The notes beneath the pieces are model-generated. The model searched no databases and was not told the DNA's origin. It was given only the letters and a program-made list of their open reading frames with translations. A program made the translations under genes and the position numbers. Positions 10,335 to 22,231 of a stretch of 64,000 bases of DNA are shown here, piece after piece (position 1 is the first letter of the stretch; every line of letters begins with the position of its first letter). This stretch comes from Zanthoxylum bungeanum. Lineage: Eukaryota; Streptophyta; Magnoliopsida; Sapindales; Rutaceae. The stretch covers positions 1 to 64,000 of the forward strand of contig SKCR01036116.1 of the NCBI GenBank assembly GCA_019454045.1, written 5' to 3'.

Positions 10335-13300
10335 TGTTAGACAATTATGACCCATAACATCACTATTTGTACAGAACATGATGTTGTTGTACAAATTAAC
10401 TATGTGACAAAGGAAATTACTCTTTTATCATTTGTAATTGGATTACTGGGATATATATAAATGATAAAAGTCCATATGATTAGTACCAGATTAATAAGAT
10501 ATGAGACAATCTTAATCCAGGTAAGGTTTAATCATTAAATATCCATAGTCGTAGTATTATCGAGAATGGACATCGATAATACGAAATAGGCTAGTATTAC
10601 ACTTGTGTGTGTTATGGAAGCATAACGACATAGTTCTCATATATTTGGGTATTCGATACTCATGCAAGTGTAATAGGAGGTTCTGTTTACCGATGGTATG
10701 GAAACAGCTTCACTCTGGATAGACCCCTCGGAATCCCATTGGTAGTATGACTATGTGTCTATTGGAATCCGAATCAGGGCAGGTGTATTTGGTCTTAACC
10801 TGAGACTTGCATCGCTAATACTTGCGACAATCAGTATACTTTGGTTTTGGTCGTCCGGGGCTTTAACAGGTTCTGCGTACGCCTTTTCTGGGAATATAGA
10901 GAATCGTAGTGTATTGGGTGTGTGATGTCAAGATGGAAGTATCACTTCAGTCATATGGAGATGATGATCACGCATGATACGGAACTAGTACTTTTAAGTA
11001 CTGCAGTCATCAGGATAATATGACTAGGTCATGATTATCCGATTATAGAGACTAGTTACCAGAGATCCGATATATGCTTCGTATGGGGCAGACACAATTC
11101 CAGCCCTATGCCTAGCATGTGATATCGATACTGGATCGTAATACACAATACTACGTATACTATGCCTGAAAAAGATAACATATTCCTTAAAAGAATATTT
11201 TTGGAGAACAGGGTAGGCACGACGCTATGCTAGAAGGCAACCATGTCTTGTAAATCGGTAGGAACGTGGTACGGGGTACGAACGTATTTGGATAGTTCGA
11301 TAACCGGATTTACTGCCAAAATATCCGGAGATCTCATGGGTCGCTTCCCGAAGATGCACCGATGACGTTTGACTCGAACAGAATTAATCTAAGATTAATT
11401 ATGAGAGAGAGAAAATTAATCTAGGATTAATTACGGTGAGAATTTATCTGGGATAAAATTCGAATAGAAGAGAGAGAATGATTAATTTGGAATTAATCGA
11501 TTAAATAATATATTCGATATATTAAATGAAATTAGATTTCAACAGGGAATTAAAATTGGATTTAAATTCGGGCGAACGAATTAATTTAGAATTAATTCGC
11601 AAGTGACTTTTGATGAGTGGTAAAACTATCACTATTTCCCACTCATTTAACTTAATATTTTGTATAGTTTCTTGAGTTTTGTGAATATTTTGATGTGTTT
11701 TGTGTTATTTTGTAGATAAATAAAGTTTCAGGACATTCTGGAGGTGATTTCAAGCAAAACTGTGAAATTTGGTGAAATTTGGCAAAAAAGGTATTTTGGT
11801 AATTTTGGGTGTCCCGACACAAAGGGTATTTTGGTAATTTTGGGCGTCCCAACCTCTAACATGCACCGCAGACTGCTAATATGCGCCAGGTCAACAAGTC
11901 AAAGTTGCCAAGTTTGACTTTGCTAACGTGCACCATGCCATGTGTCATCATCACAAGCAATCTGCTAACGTGCACCGTATGCCACGTGTCAAAAATTCAA
12001 CAAGCCGTTTTTTTTAGCCACCATGCCACGTGTGAAAAATTCAGCGATCGAAAAAAAAAAATAAAAAAAAATCAGAAAAATAATAATAAAAAATTGAATT
12101 TTTTTGCCTATAAATAGATTTTGAATTTCTTAGTTTCAATATACCTCATCCTCTGAAATCCTTATAAATAAATTGAGAGTTCTCTTCTTTAGTTTCTTTT
12201 ATTCATTTTTATTTACGTTTGTAGTAGTAATTCTCTTCTATAAATAGTAGTTTTCATTCATCAATGAGGATCTAACTTCTCCATGCTGAGGTAAAAAGGT
12301 AATTCTTTTACTTTTGCTATTTAGATTAATCTCCCTTAAAATATAATATATAAACTATTTCAAACCTGAATTAATAAAGGATACCGCCATTCCGGACGGT
12401 TGGTTATTCAATTTAAATTGGTTAAACCTGACTTAATGAGGAAACTGCCATACTGGACCGTTGGTTTAAGTTTATATTTCTGTTCCGCCTTATGGCTGGT
12501 ATATTTGAATTTGACTTAATCAGGATACCGCTATTCCGGACGGTTGATTTAAAATATCACAAGATTATATATATTATTTTATGGGAGATATCTAAATAGT
12601 TAATAGTAGAAGTTGATTCCTTTTACCTTAGCATTTTATTTATTTTTCTGCATTTACTTTTTAGTAATTTTTATGTCTTTTTTACTTGTCATAACTATGT
12701 GTTATAACTAAGTTTGTTTTCTAGGTTGTGATGAAATCTAATATCACCGGTTTATAAGAGGTTATTTTATAATTTAAGTAATTTAAAGGTTTACTTATTA
12801 AGTCTTAAATGCTTCTTGTTGTTTGATCACCAATAAGATTAATGTGGTAAATCTAAAATGAACTAGACATAGGGATTTTAGGTTTCAACCTTTGACTTAA
12901 TAGCCCACGATCTTCCTTGAGGATAGATAACCCTTTAATAGATTTCTTTACAGGATAGACATATATCTGTCGGGCGGGGGTAGCCATAATTAGAACTTAA
13001 ACTTAATGAATCCAGATAATTTGGTTGACATAGACATATGGTTCAATTGGATTAAACTAGGTATTTGTGTCTGACCATCGACATATGCTTTCACATAAAT
13101 TCATGTTCCAGGTTAGTAAACTGATTTATTTCACAAACTTAAAATAATCACTTCATCTTTTTAAAGATATTAGAATGATTCACAACCCTAGATCTTTGAG
13201 TCTTTTATTTTCCTTAGTATTTTCTTTTGTCGTTTTATCTTTTTATTTATTTAGCAAATCTACAAATCAAATCATTCAAGCAATCATTTCATTTCTCCCT

Positions 13301-14121
13301 CAATTAGATATTTGTAAATAAATAGATTCAATAATTAATAACAACAGTAAGAATTAAGTCCTCGTGGGATCGATATTTTTATACTACTTGAATGATACGT
13401 GCGCTTGCGTTATACGTGTGGGTTTACGCCGGTCAACTTTCGTAATAATTTTGCAAGGAATTATTATTTAATTAAATTGGATTTAATTAAGTCGCAACGG
13501 AAAATTCGTTAATTCGGAATTAACGAACCCGAGCCCGAAATGTGTTTAGCGGGCCCACTCGGATTTTGAATTTAAAGTGGGGCCCACAAGTCACATCACT
13601 AGTCAAATTTATCACCTTTTTGGTTGATAGAAGTTGGTAGAGATTTTGGTAACTTGTCTTACACATTTTGTTGATTTGTGAAAGACATTTACCAACTTGA
13701 CTTTTTGTAAATGGATTTTTTATTTTAAAAATTAGAAATACATTAAAACAAGTAACAAAACACATTCTCTTCATCTTTTTGGCCAATGGCTGAATCCCTC
13801 TCTCTCTCACTCTCCATTTTGGCGTGAACTTAGGGTTCATATTTGATGATTTTTGAATCAAAAATCTTACATGCTAGCACATCTATGGAGTCAAAAAAGG
13901 TGTTAGGGACACTAACCCTTGAGTTTGGAAATCAAGAATCAAAGCTTGGAGCTCAACATACAAACAAAAGGAGAGCTTGGAGCACTACACAAAGGTTGAA
14001 ATTTTTGTTATCTCCACATCCTAATAACCGATCAAAGTGAGTATTTTTCAGCAACTTACTTTGTTAATTCACACAATTTTATGCTTAATAGATCATTGGC
14101 ATGTTCTAGGAGAACCCAATA
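10335..14121 (+). repeat. Solo copia LTR (family of C), itself interrupted
   Basis: It starts TGTTAGACAATTATGACCC, matching the LTR starts at 55276 and 60370, and ends CCCAATA. It is flanked by a perfect TSD GGAAG (10330-10334 and 14122-14126). No copia internal region is present, so this is a solo LTR left by LTR-LTR recombination. Without the nested solo Athila LTR its length is about 1,957 bp, in line with the 1,980-2,020 bp LTRs of C. The part after the nest (13441-14121) aligns with the 3' part of the C LTRs, including the gatcaa-gtgagtatt stretch, but is more diverged than C. Confidence 0.95.
11611..13435 (+). repeat. Solo Athila LTR nested in the solo copia LTR
   Basis: It begins TGATGAGTGG and ends GCCGGTCA, the same termini as the LTR of element A but in plus orientation. 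It is flanked by a perfect TSD ACTTT (11606-11610 and 13436-13440). A TATA box lies at 12109-12116, with two CACGTG motifs at 11983 and 12027. Length is 1,825 bp. No gag, PBS or second LTR is attached, so it is a solo LTR. Confidence 0.96.
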
Positions 14122-14126
14122 GGAAG

Positions 14127-14990
14127 TACTTCCGGTAACTCTCCTCCTTGAGCTACATAATGAAATGTAAAAGCGGTGACCATAAGTCACCAACTATGAC
14201 TGAGCTGCAGAATGAAATGTAACGTCAAGAGTTGGTGGCATGTGTATGCCGCCCCTCATGAATGAACAAGCTCGTCCTAGAGAAATTGTGGCAGTTGTTC
14301 GACCAGTAACATCTTCAGAATCACGACCACTATAGTCATGATAGAGTGGCAGGCGAACTAGCATGCTGGGGCACTCGATCGGTATCCAGGAGTGCCTTCG
14401 ATTTACTATGTGGTGGCCACTTGGGGGAAATATAGATGGCGAAAAAGCTGATGCTGGACCACTAAGAAATGAGGGTGAAAGTTCCCGATCGAGACAAGAA
14501 TTGTTCAGAGATGCTTTTAGAGATCTCGACACGGAGGAACCCTTTTAAAACTAATCAGAAGCGTCAGAACGAAAGTTCATACCAGAAGAGTATCATCAAA
14601 CGATCACACGAAAGTCGGAAAAATATTGTAAAGCCTATATTAAAATGACACATAAAGAGTTGTAAGAGGTCAATAGATCCCATAAATATGAATAAAACTT
14701 TCCCCATTGAATTAGAAGCTTGTCTATTTTTTTGTTTGTTATTTGAAAGGGAAGGGTATGTTCAATATTCTTATGATTTTCTCATGGTCGAGACAAATCC
14801 AGGGGTGTTCGGTATCTGGAGAGGTCGCTAAACTTGTGGCACACCAATCGCGGAGTCATTATCAAATCCCCAGGTGTAAGCACTCCGACCCAGGTGCCTT
14901 TACTTTTGAGGATCCAAAACACATAAAGGGATGAAAGACATGTGGGAAAAGCACCAACCCCTCGTGGCGCGCCAATCCCTAGCCTTATTA
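14127..14990 (+). other. T1 3' UTR start with a T1-specific segment
   Basis: The first bases (14127-14140) and the stretch from about 14645 (agttgtaagaggtcaatagatccc...atgaataaaac) match T3 at 46950-47090. The roughly 480 bp between have no counterpart in T3. That segment contains an open frame at 14363-14548 whose last part is hydrophilic (RNEGESSRSRQELFRDAFRD), but I recognise no domain. 14700-14990 is ordinary element sequence similar to T3 47150-47300. Confidence 0.5.
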
Positions 14991-15039
14991 TCAACCCCCG
15001 GGGAAGGAGCGTTATTACCCTATGACTTGTATTTATGAG

Positions 15040-15430
15040 GAATAAGCTCGGGTAATCCGAAGACAGGGAATATTTTCCCTCTGTGAGTTATCTGGCCGAT
15101 CCCGCTGAGAACCACCAAGCACATAGCACGGGGACGGCTAAAGTGCCTCTGTGACTCTTGTAGCCTCGGATAAGCCGAACACATGGAAGATTCTCCCCAT
15201 GTGAGTTATCTTGCCTATCCTGCTGAGAACCAACAGGCACATAACAAGAGACGATCAAAGTGCCTCCGTGACTCTTGTAGCCTCGGGTAAGTCAAACACA
15301 TGGAGTATTTTTCCTCTTTGAGTTATCTGGCCGATCCTGCTGAGAACCACCGGGTACATGACATGGGGTGGGCCAAATTGCCTTCGTGACCCTTGTAGTC
15401 TTAGAGAGGCCGAACACGGGTAGGTTTTTA
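15040..15430 (+). repeat. ~118-bp tandem repeats in T1 3' UTR
   Basis: Three units containing gtgagttatctggccgatc and gctgagaaccacc start at about 15083, 15201 and 15318, spaced 117-118 bp. Each also holds a gtgactcttgtagcctcgg segment. Arrays like this between integrase and 3' LTR are typical of Tat/Ogre elements. Confidence 0.88.
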
Positions 15431-15702
15431 CATCTATATCTCGGTTTTTCGGTCCGCTGAACTGTAATGTTCAAAATTACTGTTTTGGGATAGCCCCAAA
15501 CAGGACGCTGCCTTGGGCTTCTACGTTGTTAATTTTTTGAGTCTGTGCGAGGTATGTGTTAAGTCACATCTGCAGTACTAACATTGTTTTGGTCTTGATT
15601 TTCTCTTTACGGATGACCTGTGAGGGGACGCCTTTACCAGGGTTCGGGGAGCACCGGAGGTTGGAAATCTTCCCTCGCAGTTAAGTCTCACCTTGTACCA
15701 CC

Positions 15703-16330
15703 AGCTCGGGGCTGGGTCATGTCCCACCGAGTTCAGTCTTTCTTCAATATGGGGTTAAAGTATCTCCCACATGGCCAAGCTTTGGTTGGTGCGAGGAGAT
15801 GACATTCCCTCATGGCCAAGTGTTATTATTAGCTCGGGGTCGGGTCATGTCCTATCGAGTTCAGTTTTTATCGGCATGGATTCGGAGTATCTCCCCCATG
15901 GCCATGCTTTGGTTAGTGCGAGGATGTGACATTCCCTTGTGGCCAAGTGTTATTATTAGCTCAGGGTCGGGTCATACCCACCGATTTTAGCCTTTCTTCG
16001 GTATGGGGTCGGAGTATTTTCCCCATGGCCACGCTTTGGTTGGCGCGAGGAGGTGACATTCCCTCGTGGCCAAATGTTATTATTAGCTCGGGGTCGGGTC
16101 ATGTCCCACCGAGTTCAGTCTTTCTTCGGAATGGGGTCGGAGTATCTCCCTAATGGCCATGATTTGGTTGGCGCGAGGAGGTTACATTCCCTCGTGGCCA
16201 AGTGTTATTATTAGCTTGAGGTCGGGTCATGTCATACCGAGTTCAGTCTTTCTTCGGCATGGGGTCAGAGTATCTCCCCCATGGCCATGATTTGGTTGGC
16301 ATGGGGAGGGATCATTCCCTCACGACCAAG
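15703..16330 (+). repeat. ~128-bp tandem repeats in T1 3' UTR
   Basis: Five units begin with agctcggggtcgggtcatg at 15703, 15831, 15958, 16085 and 16213 (spacing 127-128). Each holds two similar halves, one ending in 'cccccatggcca' and the other in 'ccctcgtggccaagtg'. The core resembles the 83-bp unit of T3 and T2. 15440-15702 is a single-copy lead-in. The short ORFs across the array are repeat by-products, not genes. Confidence 0.9.
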
Positions 16331-16479
16331 TATTGAAGCAAAATATGCATACAACAAATAAAAAATAATAACGAGTACGGGCTAAATACAAATGTCAAGA
16401 AAGTTATAATTGTTTGTTACATTAGGCCCTCTCGGGGTCACCCGCTCAAAGAGGTCCATGTAGGGATAATTCTTGAAAC

Positions 16480-18833
16480 TTAGGTATGAGGGGTCTTAAA
16501 CTCGGATGCAATGGGCAGGGCCTCGGTCTGGGTAGCAGCTACATGACCCTCTGACTCAGGATCCACTACATGAGTTTCTGCCTCGACCATATGAGCTGGG
16601 GCCATGGCAATTGGAGTTGGGACTTCAAACTCGGCTAGTAAAGCCTTGGGCTCAGGATATTGGGACCGCTCGGGAGCTGGGGGTAATAAAGCTCGTGCAT
16701 CTTCCAGAGAGATTTCACCTTTGCAGAACTTTATGGCGGTATGGATCGGTCCCATATCCAGCCTGAGCCCTATGAAAATATCTACGCACTCCTCGAGCGT
16801 CTCTATTTTCGCCTTGTCTATGGCGATCTCCAATTCGGCTTTTTTCTTCCTCGGGTCTTCCAGGGCCTAATCTCTTTGTTTTGTTATTTCATCGAGTTTG
16901 GTCCCAAGAGAGGATTTCTCATATTTAGATTTTTGGACTCATTCTTGGCAGCATCCATCTCTTTCTTCGCAATCACAGAGGCCTTACGAATGGACTCGGC
17001 CAAGGCATTTAACCTCTAGACCTCAGAAGTGAGCTTTTGGTTTTCTTTTATTCGCTTGATCAGCTCATTATACCACTCATGCAGTTGAGATTGAAGCCTC
17101 TGCCTCTGTCTCCCCTTAGACAAGAGGCTGATTAACATGTCTTTATTGTTGGCCATCATATAGTTGAGCTGCACAAATGAAGGGAAAAAATTAATTCGAC
17201 TAAGTACGATGCAAACTAAAGAATAGGACGGGCGAATACCTCATGGATAAGGAAGCAAGACTTGGATACAAGCACCTCGGGGGAAACATCATCGTAATAG
17301 GGGATGCGCTCGGGGGGTATGGACTCGGCCATCAAGTTGATAATGGGAACAATATGGGCCACCGTGTCCTTGACTTTTTCACTAAAGTTATCTACCCCAA
17401 GCAGCATGGTGATCTTCCCAGATTCAGCAGAGGCATCAGCTACCTTTTTCCCATTCTGGACATCGGTTTTCTTGGATGGAGGCTCTTCCACCTCCCCAAG
17501 TTCGTCACACCCAATTAGGTGGCGATGTTTTTTTTGGTCCGGGGAGGAACACAGGATGCCTGTGCCAGGGGCTCGGGACCGAAAATGTAAGAATGACATG
17601 AGGAGCCCCGACCGAAGAAGTGATTAGTTTGGCTTTCCCTTTAGCCTTAGGTGGTATTGGAGTGGTAATGCGTCCTTAGGGACTACTGGACGTGCCTTGT
17701 CCACCCGACTGCGTTAAGGTTTGAAGTTTCCCCTTTAGACCTTTTGAGTCTGACATCCCTACAAAATAGAAGATGAAGAAGCAGTTTGAATCCGAGTATA
17801 ATTGAGAACAAGCAGAAAAAAGCCGAGTCAAGCAAAAATTGGGGGTAGGTCGGTTAATGTCTACCAAGTCACCTCGGGGCACGTGGAGGAGTGTTTGGGA
17901 TGAGACCTAAGTCAGCAAAGTTGGAGGCGTTGACAAGGTTCTTGCAAGGGCCGAAAAAATCTCGGGCCTTCCTAATTATGACTCGAACCTGATGGCTAAA
18001 TTTGGGGAGATCCCCCCAGCAGGCTATAAAAGGTCAAAGAGTTAGTATTTTTTTTCTAAAAGCTAGTGAAAAAGGGAAACATGGGACAAGTCCTCACCTC
18101 CGTTAGTAAAGACATTGGGGACTACGATGGTCTCAGGACAGGTTGTATGAACTTTCCCCCAGTTGCCCGTGGCCCAGAACCATGAATCCTTAAAGTTCTT
18201 ATTGGTGGAAGGGAGGTCGGGGATAATTTGGGGTATCTTGGGGTGTGAAGAATGATAGTACCAGCCATGGTGAGTTTTTGGATTGGCCTTCATTTTGTAC
18301 AGCCTTTGCAGTTCTTCGAAGTTCGGCTCTCATAGACTGGCTCGATTCTGAATCATGTGGAGGTCGGCCAATATCCGCCAGCTATTCAAATTTAGCTGAC
18401 ATGGGCTATTTCCATAAAAGGCAAGCATTCTTGTAAAGTATTCTTGTATGGGTAACCATAGTCCGACATCGAAGAAGGCCGGAAGTAGCGACACAGAACC
18501 CGCTTCTAGTCGACTGACACGCTCCATAGGGCCCAAGACCTCTAATTAAATGTCGTTTGGAATGGCAAACCGATCCCGCAGGACGTGCAGATCTTCCTCT
18601 CTGATCACCAAAGGTTGGTCCATGTCCAAATGAGAGGTGTCCAGAGAAATCCATTCAGGATCAGCTCAGGGAATCCGATGAAGGTAAGTGTCATATTCCT
18701 CCTTAGATGGGGTCGATGTAGTGTCGAGGTCCTCCAGGCTTGTTGATCCCGAGCTCAGGGAAGTGGCTTTGGGGGATGAAATATGAGACCTAATCTCCAT
18801 TGGTATAAGGGAGGTAGACCCAGCGTCCGACAT
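16480..18833 (-). pseudogene. Antisense ORF of Tat element T1 (transposase_28-like)
   Basis: Read opposite to gag-pol. It starts MSDAGSTSL at 18833 and reaches a conserved core at 18536-18063 (FFDVGLWLPIQEYF, CQLNLNSWRILADLHMI, ANPKTHHGWYYHS, NKNFKDSWFWA). It then continues in blocks: CWGDLPKFSHQVRVIIRKAR (about 18000), a lysine-rich region (17599-17216), a coiled-coil-like region (17160-16840) and an acidic C-terminus ending at 16480. The core resembles the plant 'putative gypsy type transposon' domain (PF04195) reported in antisense ORFs of Tat elements; function is unknown. Stops after 'HRIP', 'NDI' and 'NRASL' break it. Gaps between blocks may be introns, as T3 suggests. Confidence 0.8.
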
Positions 18834-19842
18834 TCTTGGAACTGTAGGAACCGAGGAGGATGATTAGTTATTAGTCAGTGGGAGGAGCACAATACATGTA
18901 AGAACTACACTAGTAATTGCTACCGAGGACCTAAACCTAAAAGCTCTAAGTGCCATAATAATGGCAAAATAGTAAATTTTTTCCGAGGCATCAAATGGAA
19001 ACACATTCAGAAACTAGAAAACACGCTCCCTAAATACAAAACCCGGAATCAACTCAAGAACACAAATATCACAATTTATATAAACCCTCCCCTAAATCAG
19101 TAACACCACAACGAAATACCCAGAAGCAAAGTGGGTGGACACGCAAGCAAGAACAACCCAAGCATGCTAAAGAACACAAATAATCCAAGTAAAAGTGAGT
19201 CGAAAGAAGACCTTATTTGTTTGATAAGGAAGAAGACGAATGAACTTTTCAGATGATGAAGTCTGGGGGTTGCGGAAGAGTAGGAATGGAAGCCTTTTGT
19301 GGTTTGGAGATAAAAATCGCAAAAGTACAGATAAGCACTGTGCTACTCCTTTTATAGGCAGTTCAGGGTAATACTTCCATTGGATCAAGGTGAGAGGCTC
19401 GGATGGGCTCCACGTGTACAAGATTTAATCTCACTGGTTCTATTTAAACTGAACGAATGAGATTGAGGAACCGTTCAACTGGCTCGGAATAGGACGGTTA
19501 CTTTCGTTTTGGCACGCAGACTATGAGAGTACGACAAGTGGCATTATAAGCCCTAGGTCGATTTGATGCATATTTAAGAAGGTAATGATGGTTTGGTGAT
19601 TTTCGAGTGCGGCTTTTAGAAAATCAAGAGAGGCATTTACGGTGACATGATAATGCCCTTGAGTGATAAAAGTTATTTGCTGACCAGATCACTTAAAAGT
19701 TTGGAGACCGACTAGTTCTTGCCAGAAGACCATAATAGTTTGGGCTCGAAATTCAGACTCGATAACAATCCGTTTCTACCCCAATTTTATAGTTCTCGGT
19801 ACCAACTCATCAACACGTTAATACCAAGAACTAGGGGATAGA
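18834..19842. other. Region between T1 antisense ORF and 3' LTR
   Basis: No gene is seen. It should hold the promoter of the antisense ORF. The plus-strand PPT is AGAACTAGGGGATAGA (19827-19842), immediately before the 3' LTR and shared with T3 (52335-52350) and, on minus, T2. Confidence 0.6.
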
Positions 19843-20815
19843 TGTTGATAGTGATTTTTGGTCCTCAGGGTCCTCGGAAAGTTCAGAATGGCATGAAGGG
19901 AATTTCCAATCGGGCTCGGTAATTGATGGCATCTGGCTTAGTAGAGTGTTCGGGCTCTGTCCTCATTTCCTTATCGACCCAAGGAATAAAAGTATTTAGA
20001 AAAATAGGGCGTTCATGGATCTCAAGTTTGACCCGACCGGTGGCTCGGCATAACGAGGTGGATGATGTTACGACCACTCGACCTGGTGGGGCATGTCGAG
20101 GTGGATTGGGACAGGTCAGGGTGACATTGATCGGGACCAAGTATCGAGGTGTAAACCCAGCTCGGGGACTTGCACCATCCATAAAGTCTTGATATGACAG
20201 GCGTAGCTTGTAAGGTTATCTCCTAACACACGCCACCGCGTGAACGAGTGAATACAGGCTGACATCATAAATGTGGCATGTGGAGTTTTCCAAGAAAGAG
20301 TTAGAGTTTAATGAAATGTTAGATGGATGGTCTGCTTTCGGTGGAACAGATGGGGAAGGGAGCCTATTTGGTAGCAGTAGGTTCACATGGCTGACGTCAC
20401 GAGGATGGTGGAACAATATTATTTTCTTTATCATTTTCTTTATTATATAAAGGGGTTGAGTGTAATTTTGTAAGTTTTCACAATTTTTATTCAAAAAACT
20501 TATGAAAGAGATAAAAATGGTATTTATTTGGGAGAGAATGAGAAAGAGGTCGGTCATATCTGTAATAGTCATTTTAGCCTTGGTCGGTCAAACCCGACCA
20601 CTTTATAAAAACTCTTTTTCTTTGTGCCTGTGGACGTAGGGCGGATCCATTTCGCCGAACCACGTTAAATCCTCTGTTCTTATTTGTGTGTTTTCGATTT
20701 TTCTGCTAAGTTTACTTTTGGTTCCCAACAAACCAAACAAATTCACAGTTGGGGGAAGATTGTTTGAGGAACGAGTTTCCGGATTTGTCCCTGAAACGAA
20801 AATCATTTGTCAATA
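19843..20815 (+). repeat. 3' LTR of T1
   Basis: It starts TGTTGATAG directly after the PPT and ends GTCAATA. The U5-side segment (gtggacgtagg...cgccgaaccacgttaaat, then cacagttgggggaagattg) matches the LTRs of T2 and T3, which gives the right border by comparison. TATA-like boxes lie at 20444-20451 and 20604-20610. Length is about 973 bp, longer than the 725-769 bp of T2 and T3 because U3 differs. Confidence 0.82.
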
Positions 20816-21168
20816 ATCTACTCTCAAAATTTGAACTTCTTTCAATAGTGGGAAAATAGCTTTTTTAATCTCAAAAAAATACTACTCAAATTACAACCAA
20901 ACAACATAAAAAAAAATAATGAACAAAGCTTTTGCATTAAAAAATCACATTTGTCAATTAGAGAAACCATACTAATCACGCCCTAAGGCTCTATTTGATA
21001 TTTAGTGGCGAATTATTTATTATAATTAATAACAGATTCAAAAAACGATTTTAAAAAATTTGCTATCACAATTATCAAAGAAAAAATCTGTAAATTATAA
21101 CGCCTTGTGCTATTGATAATTTACCAACTCTTTAGCAACGAAATGTTTTCATTACTAAACAAACATCA
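20816..21168. other. Unassigned AT-rich DNA between T1 and T2
   Basis: No ORF or RNA gene is recognised. This is the left flank of the T2 insertion; removing T2 would join it to 39980 onward. Confidence 0.6.
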
Positions 21169-21173
21169 TATTT

Positions 21174-21942
21174 TATTGACGGCTGATTTTGGTCTCAGGG
21201 CAATATGAGAATATTACTCCCGAGACAAACCTCCCTCAATAGTGAATTTGTTCGGTTAAGGGGAAACCAAAAGCAAATTTAGCAAAAGATAGATAAATAA
21301 ACCAATCAACAAGGATATTTAACGTGGTTCAGCGGATCAGATCTCACCTACGTCCACGGGCACAAAACAGATGATACTTTTATTACTGAGATATGCTTCT
21401 CCGATCTCTCTTTTGTTTACAAGTCTCACAATAATGATTCTGATCTTGATTCTTCTTCTCATTCGCATACTTTACCCTCCTATTTATAATAGTGTAGAAA
21501 TCAGATTCCTTTTCCTACAAGAATTTACTAGTTGAAACAATTTCATTTTCCCATAAGGATTCCTAATCAAAACTACCTTTACTTTCTTTATCATACTAGG
21601 ACTCTGACTCACCAGTTTTCCCCATGAAAATAGGATAACTTGTAATCTTATCCGCAAGAATAGGGTGTCATCTTCTGGAGCATATCTCGCTATCTGGTCG
21701 GTCTTCATGAGGTCGGTCATGATAGTCCTTTGAGCTGAGAATGTTGCTATCGATCTGATAATGCTCGGTCATCCGAACCAAAGTGGTCGGTCACCTATCA
21801 TCAAGTGTTCGGTCTCTACTTGTTGGCTTTATAACACTCATGTGCTCGGGTCGGCATTAATGATTTCGACCGAAAAGGGAATTACCCTTTTTACCCCTGC
21901 CGTACTCCTTAAATAACATAGGTCCTGAAAACACCATCAACA
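21174..21942 (-). repeat. 3' LTR of T2
   Basis: On minus it starts TGTTGATGG and ends TCAATA. It pairs with the 5' LTR at 39207-39974. A minus TATA box (TATAAATA) lies at 21481-21488. Confidence 0.95.
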
Positions 21943-22231
21943 TATATCCCCTAGTTCTTGGTAACAACGAGTTTGCGAGTTGATGTCGGGAACTGTAAAA
22001 AAGATGGTGTGCCGATGAATCCGTTGGTGGTCACTCCAGGAACCGCAGAGAAAAATACATTGGCTGCAAATCTGGTCCTTCCTGCCACCTTCATGTGCTC
22101 AGTCAACGAGGATCCTGGTATCTACCCGTGGAGAAAATGCTTTGCCCTTATGCTGATGACGATCGACTCGGTGGGACGTAACCCGACCTCGAGCTGAAAA
22201 AAGACTTGGCTTTGGGGGAATATTACATCCC
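21943..22231 (-). other. T2 internal 3' end with PPT and unplaced segment
   Basis: 21943-21960 is the minus-strand PPT (agaactaggggatata read on minus), next to the 3' LTR. 21966-21985 matches the 'ttcccgacaccaact' stretch before the PPT of T3. About 21985-22165 has no counterpart in T1 or T3; it is open for about 50 codons on minus but matches no family I know. 22166-22231 is one 83-bp repeat unit, interrupted by O. Confidence 0.6.

Larger units (their letters stand above)
5015..20815 (+). mobile_element. Tat-lineage Ty3/gypsy element T1 (5' LTR outside window)
   Basis: Order on plus: gag, aspartic protease, RT, RNase H, second (archaeal-type) RNase H, integrase, tandem-repeat 3' UTR, antisense ORF, PPT, 3' LTR. 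This matches the Tat lineage, known for a second RNase H and extra ORFs. It is colinear with T3. T1 is split by element A (ends 5014) and by the solo copia LTR at 10335-14121. All coding modules have stops or shifts. If the 3' LTR ends at 20815, the right TSD would be ATCTA (20816-20820); its partner is outside the window. Confidence 0.92.
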
